From positions 38,622,680 to 38,686,679 of the forward strand of contig OY979717.1 in NCBI GenBank assembly GCA_963855995.1: a DNA stretch of 64,000 nucleotides, written 5' to 3'. Of the stretch, positions 25,555 through 35,320 are shown piece after piece. Every line of letters starts with the position of its first letter. Positions within the stretch are counted from its first letter, which is position 1. The notes below the pieces were generated by a model. It had not been told where the DNA came from and did not search any database. It worked only from the letters and a program-made list of their open reading frames with translations. A program made the translations under genes and the position numbers. The stretch is from Muricea muricata (lineage: Eukaryota > Cnidaria > Anthozoa > Malacalcyonacea > Plexauridae).

Positions 25555-27185
25555 TTTGGACTCTTCATTGGTGCTATTTTTTTCAAGACACGTTTCAAGT
25601 TGTGAATAAAGGAAGGGAATTTGATTGGATTACCATCAAAGCTCATATACTCTATCTTTGGAGTAGTCACAACTTGCTTCAGGGCCTTAACTAAGGCTGT
25701 GCTTGCGTCAACATTATCAGACATTTCTGTAGTGGGTGGTACATTTACATGTAATGAACCAACAGCACTAACGTGGGGATGGTTAGTTGTAGTTTGTGAA
25801 TGACTGGGGGAACTCATTTGACTGGCTATTATTGGGTCCCAAGACAGCTGAGGGCATTGATTCACATTATCTTGCCTCCCGTGTTCTACAACGGGTATAA
25901 CGTTCGAAACGATTGTTTTATATGCTACTGCACTCGGGCTTAAAATTGAGTTCACCGGGAATTCAGAATGTACAGCGCTTGTTTCTGCTTGATTTTTTGG
26001 ATTGAGCTGGTACTTAGCTCTGTCTAAAGAAGCCTCATTAGGAGGTAGAATGGATTTGTGTACATTACGGCTTTGTTCTTGCATAACATCCGGGATGATC
26101 TGTCTATCAACATCAAGCAATTCTTCCTCTCTTTCTTCTTGTATTGCTTGCTCACACATGCTTACACCCAGTTCTGCCTCTTCTCTTTGCATTTGAGCTT
26201 CCAACAGCTCACTCTCATTCTGTAATTGCAACATTTTTTGCACTATTTCATGCTTTCTTGCAATTTGTTTGACCCTCAACTGAGCAACAGCTAACCTTTC
26301 TCTTCTCCTCGACAATGATGACATCCTGGATGACCCAGTTCTTGTAGATGTACTTTTACATGGCTTGTTATACAAACTCAGACCAGGATTTCCTCTTTTT
26401 TTCTCTAACTTGATGAAATAATCAAACTCATGCTTTAATTTGAATTGCTCTGAATAAACATATAAAGCTGCTTCTCTTACTTTGACACTGTCTATACTGT
26501 CTAAATATTTTTCATGTGTGTCCACAAAATCACACCAAGTTTTCTCATATGTTTCTAGCCATGGCCGTAAGAACCACGGGGGCAGGGGGGGCTTGAGCCC
26601 CCCTAACTTCAAAGGCAGGGGGGCTGAGCCCCCTAAAAAAGATCTTTCAGTCCCGAAGTTAATACATGCTTTTAACGGTTTACAATGTTACACATGTATT
26701 AATCCAATGATTATGGTAAAACTAACCTCAAAAGGGCAGAAAAGCATGTTTGAGCGTGTTGAAAATAGAAAAAAATTTCTGGGGGGCATGTCCGCGGACC
26801 CCCTAGCAGCACTTGTGTCTTCATCGCTCGAAGAGTCCCCTTAACTTTTTTCATCTTCCTACGGCCTTGTTTCTAGCATTTTGTCTATTTGATCTAATTT
26901 TCCATTAAACTTCAAATGATTCTCGATATCACTCTGAATTCTGGTTAGACTACTTATATAACTAGTTCTTGACATATATAAAGAATTTGCTCTTTCTGAC
27001 CTTTCACCGTCCAAAGTATTTCCTTGTTCCGACTATGGTGGGAAGTAACTTTTCCTAACCTTTGACGTGGAAGCACCAACTTCAGATCTGGTCTCCATAT
27101 TTACTCCGTTTGTATCCTCGTTTAACTCTGAATCATCCATATTTCCAGCTCCCTGAACCGGCCAAGAATGGCATGACATACTAAA
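25542..27185 (-). pseudogene. BEL/Pao gag N-terminal part
   Basis: The gag protein starts near 27185 on the minus strand (MDDSELNEDTNGVN, an acidic start). A coiled-coil-like stretch follows at about 26310-26110 (LRVKQIARKHEIVQKMLQLQ and EAQMQREEAELG), then a proline/serine-rich linker and YMSFDGNPIKFPSFIH, the conserved beginning of the capsid-like domain. An in-frame TAG lies near 27036 and a one-base shift in an A run near 25560 separates it from the next part. The 26560-26869 MITE interrupts it between KMLET and TYEKTW. Confidence 0.82.
26560..26869. mobile_element. hAT-like MITE, 310 bp, in BEL gag
   Basis: The ends are CATGGCCGTAAG and, reversed, CAAGGCCGTAGG. TTTCTAGC flanks both sides (26552-26559 and 26870-26877), 8 bp as for hAT. 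The interior contains GC-rich runs (GGGGGGCTTGAGCCCCCC palindrome near 26587-26604). Removal with one duplication restores the gag frame. Confidence 0.85.
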
Positions 27186-27232
27186 CTCCACCAATTATTT
27201 AAACATCAACGAAGACAAGTTCGAAAACTTCA

Positions 27233-27342
27233 TATAAATCCTATCTATACGGTAACTGTCATCTTTAAACACTCGACAATCACAATTTGTACGCACGGTT
27301 TTCTATTAAATAAATACGATAAATATCAAGTTAATTTAGTAG
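27233..27342 (-). repeat. BEL 5' LTR remnant
   Basis: This piece matches 16829-16925 (CCTATCTATACGGTAACTGTC to AAATATCAAG). The sequences diverge after about 27342, so this LTR seems truncated at its outer side. No matching target duplication was found. Confidence 0.62.
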
Positions 27343-28019
27343 ACATAGGAAAGATCTTCATATCCTGAAAGTTTCATCAAAGTGCAATCGGCAGATTTCG
27401 AGATATTTTCGGTTGAATTTTCAACATTGTATAGATTAGATAAGGGACTTGAACATAAAATCGCGTTTTTATATCTCTGGAATAGTAGCACGTAGGAAGC
27501 TCAAACTTGGCAAGTTTAAAGCTTTTATGAATATAACATTGTGTGCAAAATTTGAACGCAATAGCTTTAAAACGGGACGAGGTATTAAAAGAAATACTTT
27601 CAAGATATGGCGGCCTTATTGGATTTTGCAAATTCATAGTTTTCGACTTATAGCAACTGAAATCGTTATTTTAAATCGCTTTGAAAGCTATTGGCATAAT
27701 TTTGGGTTTTTAGCGAATGGTTGACATTGTTTTTTTTCTTAGAAAGACTTTAAAATTTTGTTAATCAAAGAAATAATTTCAGATTTTAGCCATGGCGGCC
27801 ATCTTGGATTTTGCATTTGAAGCTAATTCTACCTTTTTTACATGGAAAATGCTAATAAATTCTCAACTACTAGACGAAAAATGTAATATTTGGTATTGTT
27901 AGAATCGTCTTTTCACCGTGAGCATTTTCTTGTGCTAAAACATCAATTGTACAATATGATAAGTGTGAGAATTATGGATTTGTAATTGCTGAAAGTTAAT
28001 TATTGAAACATATGGCCAC
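27343..28019. repeat. Diverged repeat leading into satellite B
   Basis: Two diverged copies of ATGGCGGCC(A/T)T(C/A)TTGGATTTTGCA lie about 186 bp apart (27606 and 27791), close to the 178 bp period that follows. This may be an older, outer edge of the same array. No genes are visible; the open frames here are short and mirror each other on both strands. Confidence 0.45.
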
Positions 28020-29904
28020 TCTTATTAGGCATTAAGTTACTGTAACAAGTAAATTACTACTTCGTGTACTTTCATGAAATCTTTATCTGTCTATGAGATA
28101 TCTGCTGACAAAGTTTGAGCTATTTCCTTAAAATACTTTGTTCGCAAATTCCAAAAATGTCTGCCAGATATGCCATTTATCTCACAAAGAATATGCATCA
28201 ATCTGAATATTCCAAATTCTGAAATAATTTACTGGTCAAGTTTATACTTTCAGGAGACCTTTATCTGTGTAGGATATATCTGCTGAGAAAGATTGAGCCA
28301 TTTCCTTAAAACTCTTTGTTCACAAATTCAAAAAATGTCTGGCTCATATGCCATTTATCTGACACAGAATATGCATCAATCTGAATATTCCAAATTCTGA
28401 AATAATTTACTGATCAAGTTCATACTTTGAGGGAACCTTTATCTGTCTATGAGATATCTTCTGACAAAGTTTGAGCCATTTCCTTAAAACACTTTGTTCA
28501 CAAATTCAAAAAATGTCTGCCTCATATGGCATTTATCTCAGACAGAATATGCATCAATCTGAATATTCCAAATTCTGAAATAATTTACTGGTCAAGTTCA
28601 TACTTTGAGGAGACCTTTATCTGTGTATGAGATATCTGCTGGGAAAGTTTCAGCCATTTCCTTAACACACTTTGTTCCCAAATTCAAAAAATGTATGGCT
28701 CATATGCCATTTATCTGACACAGAATATGCATCAATCTGAATTTTCCAAATTCTGAAATAATTTACTGGTCAACTTCATACTTTGAGAAAACCTTTATCC
28801 GTCTATGAGATATCTTCTGACAAAGTTTGAGCCATTTTCTTAAAATACTTTGTTCACAAATTCCAAAAATGTCTGCCAGATATGCCTTTTATCTGACACA
28901 GAATATGCATCAATATGAATATTCCAAATTCTTAAATAATTTACTGGTAAAGTTCATACTTTGAGGAGACCTTTATCTGTCTAGGAGATATCTGCTGACA
29001 AAGTTTGAGCCATTTCCTTAAAATACTTTGTTCACAAATTCGAAAAGTGTCTGGTTCATATGCCATTTATCTGACACAGAATATGCATCAATATGCCAGT
29101 TCTAAATTTTCAAATATTTCACTGGGGAAGTTGATATATTGTGGAAACCTTTGTCTGTACATGATGTATGTGCGAACAATGTTTGAACCATATCCTTAAA
29201 ATACTTTCTTTAAAAATTGCCATGATGTGTCTGTCATATGCGATTTATGTCCCACAATATGCATCAATTTTGCAATTCTAAATTTTAATATATTTTACTG
29301 GGCAAGTTGATATATTGTGAAAACCTTTATCTGCCCATGACATATGTGCTGACAAAGTTTGAACCATATCCTTGAAATAATTTCATTAAAAATGACAAAA
29401 ATGTGTCTGTCATATGCCATTTTTGTGGCTCATAATATGCATCAATTTCCCAATTCTAAATTTTGAAATGTTTTAAGGGGCAACTTGATATATTGTGGAA
29501 ACCTTTATATGTGCATGAGATATGTACTGACAAAGTTTGAACCATATCCTCAAAATACTTTCTTTAAAACTTGACAAAATGTGTCTGCCATATGTCATTT
29601 TTTTGTGACACAATATGCATCAATTTTGCAATTCTAAATTTTAAAATATTTTACTGGGCAACTTGATATATTGTGAAAAGCTTTATCTGTCCATGACATG
29701 TGTGCTGACAAAGTTTGAACCATATCCTTGAAATACTTTGTTTAAAAATTACCAAAATGTGTCTGTCATTTGCCATTTTTGTGTCACAGAATATGCATCA
29801 ATTTCCCAATTCTAAATTATAAAATGTTTTACTGGGCAACTTGATATATTGTGGAAACCTTTATCTGTGCATGAGATATGTGCTGACAAAGTTTGAACCA
29901 TATC

Positions 29905-30283
29905 CAGGGGCGTAGCCAAGGGGGGGCGGTCGCCCCCCCCCCAATCATCCGAGAAACCATTTTTTCAAAACATTGAAATCCGGGTAGAAGATTGTTGGGG
30001 GGATTATCTGATAGTGAAAGAAGACCAGTTTACGAAAAAAAGAGGAAAAAACATCCGATTTAATTTATTTATTTTGAGTTACTAAAAAAGTTATTTCCAT
30101 TTTCTATCAACTTGATGGTCTCGTAAATTCTTCTTGCCCAAACTTCCAGAATGGGGAACCCTTATTTTTCTGAATTTCAGAAACCCTATATAGAATGTTA
30201 AATTTCCTCAGTGGGGATGTCGCCCGACACCCCTTAAATGAGCTCGCCCCCCCCCCAAAGTCAGGGCCCTGGCTACGCCCCTG
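29905..30283. mobile_element. hAT-type MITE, 379 bp, copy 1
   Basis: The ends are CAGGGGCGTAGCCA and, at the other side, TGGCTACGCCCCTG, perfect inverted repeats of 14 bp. ACCATATC flanks both sides (29897-29904, 30284-30291). There is no coding capacity. Confidence 0.95.
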
Positions 30284-30835
30284 ACCATATCCTCAAATTA
30301 CTTTTTTTAAAAATTGAGAAAATGTGTCTGTCATATGTCATTTATCTGTGGCACAATATGCATCAATTTTGCTATTCTAAATTTTAAAATATTTTACTGG
30401 GCAACTTGATATATTGTGGAAACCTTTATATCTGCATGAGATATGTGCTGACAAAGTTTGAACCATATCCTCAAAATACTTTCTTTAAAACTTGACAAAA
30501 TGTGTCTGCCATATGTCATTTTTTTGTGACACAATATGCATCAATTTTGCAATTCTAAATTTTAAAATATTTTACTGGGCAACTTGATATATTGTGAAAA
30601 GCTTTATCTGTCCATGACATGTGTGCTGACAAAGTTTGAACCATATCCTTGAAATACTTTGTTTAAAAATTACCAAAATGTGTCTGTCATATGCCATTTT
30701 TGTGTCACAGAATATGCATCAATTTCCCAATTCTAAATTATAAAATGTTTTACTGGGCAACTTGATATATTGTGGAAACCTTTATCTGTGCATGAGATAT
30801 GTGCTGACAAAGTTTGAACCATATCCAGGGGCGTA

Positions 30836-31206
30836 GCCAAGGGGGGGCGGTCGCCCCCCCCCCCAATCATCCGAGAAACCATTTTTTCAAAACATTGAAA
30901 TCCGGGTAGAAGATTGTTGGGGGGATTATCTGATAGTGAAAGAAGACCAGTTTACGAAAAAAAGAGGAAAAAACATCCGATTTAATTTATATATTTTGAA
31001 TTACTAAAAAAGTCATTTCCATTTTCTATCAACTTGATGGTCTCGTAAATTCTTCTTGCCCAAACTTCCAGAATGGGGAACCCTTATTTTTCTGAATTTC
31101 AGAAACCCTATATAGAATGTTAAATTTCCTCGGTGGGGATATTGCCCGACACCCCTTAAATGAGCTCGCCCGACACCCCAAAGTCAGGGCCCTGGCTACG
31201 CCCCTG
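30836..31206. mobile_element. hAT-type MITE, 371 bp, copy 2 (by block duplication)
   Basis: It has the same ends and the same ACCATATC flanks as copy 1, at the same phase of the monomer. Identical flanks show it arose by duplication of the block rather than a second insertion. A C-run in copy 1 is replaced here by CCCGACACCCC near 31170. Confidence 0.93.
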
Positions 31207-31744
31207 ACCATATCCTCAAATTACTTTTTTTAAAAATTGAGAAAATGTGTCTGTCATATGTCATTTATCTGTGGCACAATATGCATCAATTTTGCTATTC
31301 TAAATTTTAGAATATTTTACTGGGCAACTTGATATATTGTGAAAACCTTTATCTGTCCATGACATATGTGCTGACAAAGTTTCACGAAATGACTTAAAAT
31401 AGTCTATTCACAGTGGCCATCAACACTATTCCTATATGCCATTCCAATCAAATCAAGGAATGTGAGAAATACTTAGTGGAAGTAGTGGAAGCACGATGTG
31501 GTGTTGAAAAGTTTCTCCTTTTGGTTTACAATGTTTCAGTTCGTGTAAAGCTTTCAAAAGGTACCCATTTAAAGTTGAATTAGCTACACTTGACATAGGC
31601 AATGTGATTAGAAAGGAAAGAAGGACATTTTGTTAATTTTGGTGCGTACTAATGAGCAGTTTGGGCGATATAAATAACATGCTATAATTTTTTGACAATT
31701 AATATTTCGTACGATTTTTCCAGTTATGATGACAGTTATCCTGT

Positions 31745-32379
31745 TTGATAAACAAAACACCTACATCAGGTGAAGGTAAGGTTATCTATAGAACGACTTC
31801 TCTTGTGTTTAATTATAAAAACCTCTCGGAAAAAATAGCTTCTTTCCAACATGATGTTCTTGTTCAGAAGAGAAAAGAAATTTCAGAACAAGAGAAATTT
31901 TTTAATGTCTACAGTATTACTCCTGCAGAAACAGATATTTTTGGTTCCGAAACTGTCACTGCTGTCTCATCTGCATTAAAGTATTGGGCTGAAAACGCCA
32001 GCTTTTACATATGTCAGCAGTGCCAATCAGTTGTCCCTGTAAAAATGCCGTACAATTTTATAAAAAGACCTCAAATAAGTCTAAGGAATAAATGCAGATG
32101 TACAAAAAGTACCACGACTTGCTGACATACCAAAACAACTCTTAAGTCTTTCTGCGGAATGCATACACCAAAAGACCTGCTACCCATTTCGGATTGGATA
32201 TGCAAACACAATGTGCAAGGCACAAGGTCAAATGTTAGAAAAGGCAATTCTTTGGTTCGATGTAGACAACATACCCACCTGGTACTGCCTATGTTGCACT
32301 TTCTAGAGTGAGAAGACTTGCGGATGTTTTGTTCCTAACTCCTTTAAAAAGCCGATTTTTCAGGCCAGTTGTGCAATAA
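31745..32379 (+). pseudogene. Rep/helicase remnant, copy 2
   Basis: The first part (31745-32125) reads KFFNVYSITPAETDIFGSE, ALKYWAENASFYICQQCQ and PRLADIPKQLLSLS, matching the opening region of copy 1. The sequence then jumps to YANTMCKAQGQMLEKAILWF and a frame-shifted AYVALSRVRRLADVLFLTPL, the C-terminus of the helicase, ending RPVVQ with TAA at 32377-32379. The HUH motif, Walker A and Walker B are all gone. The join lies near 32150-32180. Confidence 0.7.
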
Positions 32380-32550
32380 ACTTCAATATGCACACCGTCG
32401 TATGTGTTTCATTTCCTTTTCTATACTAAACATTTTGTGAAAATTATGCATGCTGATGTTACATAGATATCTATATATAAAAAGACAACAAAACATCTTC
32501 TATTACATATATATATTGCTTACTCCATTTCTGCTTTCTTGTGTTCACAG

Positions 32551-33240
32551 ATGTTAAAGAAACCCAATCTGACACCAGAGAAAGCCAAGGCGGTGGCTTA
32601 TTTCAAACAGTTTCCTTCGAACTTTCTGAAATCATATGGCCGTGCGGCAGAACCACCTACACAAGAGACGATCAATAAACGCACACATTCCATTTCCTGC
32701 GAGTGGTTTCTTTGCCCTAAGGTTGCTATGAGTGAATTTGCTGCGACGATGGTCGAAAATCTATCGGTCTTAAAAGACCACAAATCGCCTCTTGTGAAAA
32801 CAAGTAAGTTTTCACAGCTAGTCGAATCCAGTGAAGCGTTCTTGCATGCACTGAATTCCCTCAACACAAAAACGGAAGCGAATCCTACAATCGATGATGT
32901 GAAAAAGGTCATGCATTACATCTATGACGAAAGCAATGCTATGGAGGGAATCGTGGATGACATGTTTGTGCTGGGAGGTGCCATGTTTGCTACTGCAATA
33001 CATTACATTGTCACCCACAATGTACTTTCTGACCCCCAAGCCTATGCCACCAAGTTGGAGAGTGATTATCGCGCCACCAAAAAGTTTAAAACCCAGGCCA
33101 ACGTCAAGGGTTTAAAAGCCTTTCTTGGAGAGCAGTGCTTGTCCAACCCAGGGGAACCATCCACCTCAAGCCCTTCCACGGGGTCCAGAAAGAGGCTGCT
33201 TGAAGAGTTGGACCAGTCAGACAAGCCGCCGAAGAAATAA
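32551..33240 (+). CDS. Helitron companion protein, copy 2, intact open frame, unknown function
   Basis: This is the only long element gene here with no break: 229 codons from ATG 32551, chosen because it follows a TTCACAG acceptor-like sequence and begins the part shared with copy 1. The shared blocks are FPSNFLKSYGRAAEPP, CEWFLCPKVAMSEFAATMVENL and DDMFVLGGAMFATAIHYI, the last a hydrophobic helix-like segment. A Ser/Pro tail (PSTSSPSTGSRKRLLEE) ends in KPPKK. After the TAA the same frame runs 19 more codons rich in Lys and Arg (KKSKRSR), so the stop may be recent. I recognise no catalytic motif. Position after the helicase in both copies suggests an accessory transposition or packaging role, which is inference. 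Confidence 0.6.
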   Translation: MLKKPNLTPEKAKAVAYFKQFPSNFLKSYGRAAEPPTQETINKRTHSISCEWFLCPKVAMSEFAATMVENLSVLKDHKSPLVKTSKFSQLVESSEAFLHALNSLNTKTEANPTIDDVKKVMHYIYDESNAMEGIVDDMFVLGGAMFATAIHYIVTHNVLSDPQAYATKLESDYRATKKFKTQANVKGLKAFLGEQCLSNPGEPSTSSPSTGSRKRLLEELDQSDKPPKK

Positions 33241-33300
33241 AAAAAGTCAAAGCGCTCTAGGGTTAAGGAAATTGCCGAACAACTAGAAGATGATGCATGA

Positions 33301-33886
33301 ACAATTCAAGCCAACTAAGATACTTTGATGCAACATAGTTAAAGTTTTCCCCATTGTCTTTTAAATCAACTGTTTTTTTGAAAAGCCATTGGCCTAAGTT
33401 TGTTGCCTAAATTTCTAACCTGAACGACAACGACACTTTACTCAACTCCATCCGATCATATTCAAACTTAAAGACAATGTGGGAAAATGTCACTATATTT
33501 CTTTGTGTAGTGCTGATTTTTGTTATCCAGTGTAGTATATGATATTTCCTTGTTGACATTTCAAATTTAGGATTACCATTGTACATAAATACTTACAGGG
33601 AAAAACCCCCCAAAAAACAAAAAAAAAAACAAAAAAATGAAAAAAGCAAAAAAAAACTGGTGGGAAACTATATAAGATAAAAGTTGATATTTAAAAACTG
33701 GGGACCCACTACTGTACATAATATTTAAAACGGCAAAAACAAAAAACAGGAAAAAAAAACAAGCCAAAAAATGAGTGATGTGTATTGATACGAAATATTA
33801 TGAAATATAAAATATTCATGTGTCTTTTTACAAAGTATGTACAATATTTTTAGAAAAATAAAAAAAAACTGGAAAGGAAAAGAAAA
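33301..33886. other. AT-rich stretch with A-runs
   Basis: There are several A-runs (33600-33660, 33745-33775, 33855-33870) mixed with C-runs. No open frame or repeat of note is present. The 28S pseudogene begins on its right side without an identifiable insertion signature. Confidence 0.5.
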
Positions 33887-34067
33887 CCTGACAGTGTCTT
33901 CAGCTCGGATCGACCGGCAGAAGAACAATCTTAATCCTAAAAAGTAGATCAGACATCCAGGTCCGCTTCACCGAATAAAGTAAAAAAAACAGCAAGAGTA
34001 GTGGTATTTCACCGGCAGATTGCTCCTCCCACTTATTCTACACCTCTCATGTTTTTACACAGAGTCA

Positions 34068-34102
<35 letters not shown>

Positions 34103-34221
34103 ACTGTTGCGGCCTGGCCCATTCCCTTGGCTGTGGTTTTGCTAGGTAGTAGATAGAGACGGTGGGAATCTCGTTAATCCATTCATGCGCATCACTAATT
34201 AGATGACGAGGCATTTGGCTA
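33887..34221 (-). pseudogene. 28S rRNA pseudogene, segment downstream of R2
   Basis: Read on the minus strand, it starts TAGCCAAATGCCTCGTCATC, the universal R2 target, and runs on through GAATGGATTAACGAGATTCC and GCCCTGTTGAGCTTGAC-like sequence to GACACTGTCAGG, where similarity ends. Small changes at highly conserved positions, such as GACCCTGTTGAG after AAGAA, mark it as non-functional. Confidence 0.92.
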
Positions 34222-35320
34222 TTTGTTCATCTTTGCATTCACTATTTTTTTTTAAATGTTTAAAAAGAAATTAGAAGTAAAAAAGTAAAATGCTCCAGCA
34301 TTTGGCCTGCAAACCGACCGACATTAAACACCTTCCATTAAGCTAGACGGCTCAACGGCCTGCTACTCGATACGTGCCCATCCTAAAATGTTTGGATGTG
34401 GTAAGACACCCCGCCAATTGGTGGCAACCGCAGAAAATGAAACATCTGTGAGCCCAGTGATATTCTGGAGCCACTCCCAAATTTCCAGTTGGTGATAATG
34501 GGCGACCTTATCACAGTGTGCTTTAGCTCCCCCGACCTGGTCAGAGGTGATAGTGACCCCTGCTACGTAGGCCTTATTCTCGTTCCAAAGAACAAGATCA
34601 GGTTTCCGCACACCCAGAGTACGACCAACAATCCTAGGCTCAACAATGACTTTGTAGCCGGCCCGCTGAGCAGGAGCTGAAACGAACCGGACCACTCGGT
34701 CATGGCGCTGTATTCTAGGACCGCTGATTCTCGGACACACTTGGTTTACGTGCCGAGTCATCTCTGGGCGCATACAGCAGTCACACCTTACATCTACACC
34801 AGATCTAGAATCACGTGCAGAACACACTTTAGAGGATAGAAGCCTGCCTCTAGCCTTAATGACCTCGATGTAATTGGTCCCAGATTGATTCCGGGGTGGG
34901 TTAGACACCCAGCGACTCGCCTCTGCACAGGAGCACGCTTTGGAAAAACCCCTCCCATCCACCTTGGTGTACAAGCAATCAGCCCAAGCCTTAGCAAGGG
35001 ACTGTTTGTCCGACACCAAGTGCCCATCCAAGGTCTTACTGAAGAGGCCGTCCAACTCCTTAAAAAAGAGTGAAGCAACCAGGGCAGTGGAGAGAGGATC
35101 CGTTGCCGAACAGGTGGCCTCCAGCCGCTTCCTCCTTATCAAACAACGAACACGACGGTGGACATTTAGACCTCCAGTACCTTTAAAGTTATTGGCACAA
35201 TCGGGACACACACACATCTCACAATTCACATCCTGCACTGGCTGATCTCCCCGCTGGTGTTTATATTTGTGGTGGATCACCAGTGCACAATTATTCCCAA
35301 ATACACGGTCACAATCAACA
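34222..35320 (-). mobile_element. R2 retrotransposon, 1.1 kb, internally deleted, in 28S
   Basis: The 3' junction lies exactly before TAGCCAAATGCC of 28S, the R2 site. The 5' junction is after CAAGCACGG(AT) of 28S, so about 30-35 bp of target (the stretch ending in CTCTTAAGG) is lost, as often happens on 5' truncation. A 3' UTR of about 140 nt follows the stop. The element encodes zinc fingers and endonuclease in one frame but no reverse transcriptase. Confidence 0.9.
34363..35319 (-). CDS. R2 protein lacking reverse transcriptase: zinc fingers joined to C-terminal endonuclease
   Basis: The frame is open from inside the 28S flank to TAG/stop at 34363, over 310 codons with no ATG at its start; GTG at 35278-35280 is the first near-start codon. 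ZF1 is a C2H2 finger, CVDCDRVF...HHKYKH (35315-35250). ZF2 is a CCHC finger, CPDCANNF...HRRVRC (about 35205-35140), an order seen in the R2-A clade. The protein then jumps straight to WVSNPPRNQSGTNYIEVIKARG, the region before the C-terminal CCHC knuckle CDCCMRPEMTRHVNQVC (about 34800-34750). The restriction-like endonuclease has KPDLVLWNENKAYVAGVTI with the catalytic PD...(E/V) pattern (about 34600-34540). A normal R2 protein is 1000 or more residues, so about 700, including RT, are missing without a frame break. Confidence 0.85.
   Translation of the reverse strand, partial: VDCDRVFGNNCALVIHHKYKHQRGDQPVQDVNCEMCVCPDCANNFKGTGGLNVHRRVRCLIRRKRLEATCSATDPLSTALVASLFFKELDGLFSKTLDGHLVSDKQSLAKAWADCLYTKVDGRGFSKACSCAEASRWVSNPPRNQSGTNYIEVIKARGRLLSSKVCSARDSRSGVDVRCDCCMRPEMTRHVNQVCPRISGPRIQRHDRVVRFVSAPAQRAGYKVIVEPRIVGRTLGVRKPDLVLWNENKAYVAGVTITSDQVGGAKAHCDKVAHYHQLEIWEWLQNITGLTDVSFSAVATNWRGVLPHPNILGWARIE

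Larger units (their letters stand above)
16829..27342 (-). mobile_element. BEL/Pao LTR retrotransposon, interrupted by two DNA elements
   Basis: On the minus strand the order is LTR remnant (27342-27233), gag, zinc knuckles, protease, reverse transcriptase, RNase H, integrase, LTR remnant. The protein motifs are those of BEL/Pao rather than Gypsy (QVFGAKSSPSIADF, YVDD, and the integrase phrase ASSHKGGVWERMIR). A 3.3 kb hAT element (21287-24625) sits inside the protease region and a 310 bp MITE (26560-26869) inside gag, each with an exact 8 bp duplication. Several frameshifts and stops show it is long dead. Confidence 0.9.
29470..31310. repeat. ~920 bp higher-order duplication within satellite B
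   Basis: Landmarks at 29613 and 29791 recur at 30533 and 30712, an offset of about 920 bp, and the MITE with its flanks recurs too. The block therefore holds three monomers plus one MITE and was duplicated after the MITE inserted. The two copies differ at only scattered bases. Confidence 0.88.
28020..31400. repeat. Satellite B, 178 bp tandem repeat, ~15 monomers
   Basis: The landmark ATATGCATCA falls at 28191, 28369, 28547, 28725, 28903 and 29081: exactly 178 bp each time. It then appears at 29257, 29435, 29613, 29791, 30355, 30533, 30712 and 31279; the two long steps equal one monomer plus an inserted MITE. Other constant phrases are CTGACAAAGTTTGA and ACCTTTATCTGT. Two sub-families exist: units before about 29100 carry CTGAATATTCCAAATTCTG, later ones AATTTTGCAATTCTAAATTTT. 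The length matches a nucleosome-scale satellite. Confidence 0.95.
31700..33300 (+). mobile_element. Helitron-like element, copy 2, internally deleted
   Basis: The order is N-terminal fragment, C-terminal helicase fragment, companion gene, the same as copy 1 at 11.3-15.0 kb but with nearly all of Rep and helicase removed. Ends are not defined. It directly follows satellite B, with about 300 bp of unrecognised sequence between. Confidence 0.65.

Noticed and set aside
28020-31400. Possible CRISPR-like regular array
   Set aside because: Whole 178 bp units are similar, with no short repeat separated by unique spacers, in a eukaryotic context.
33600-33870. A-runs as a poly(A) tail of a retroposed rDNA transcript
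   Set aside because: The runs are interrupted, extend over 250 bp, and no target duplication was found around the rDNA pseudogene; retroposition cannot be supported.
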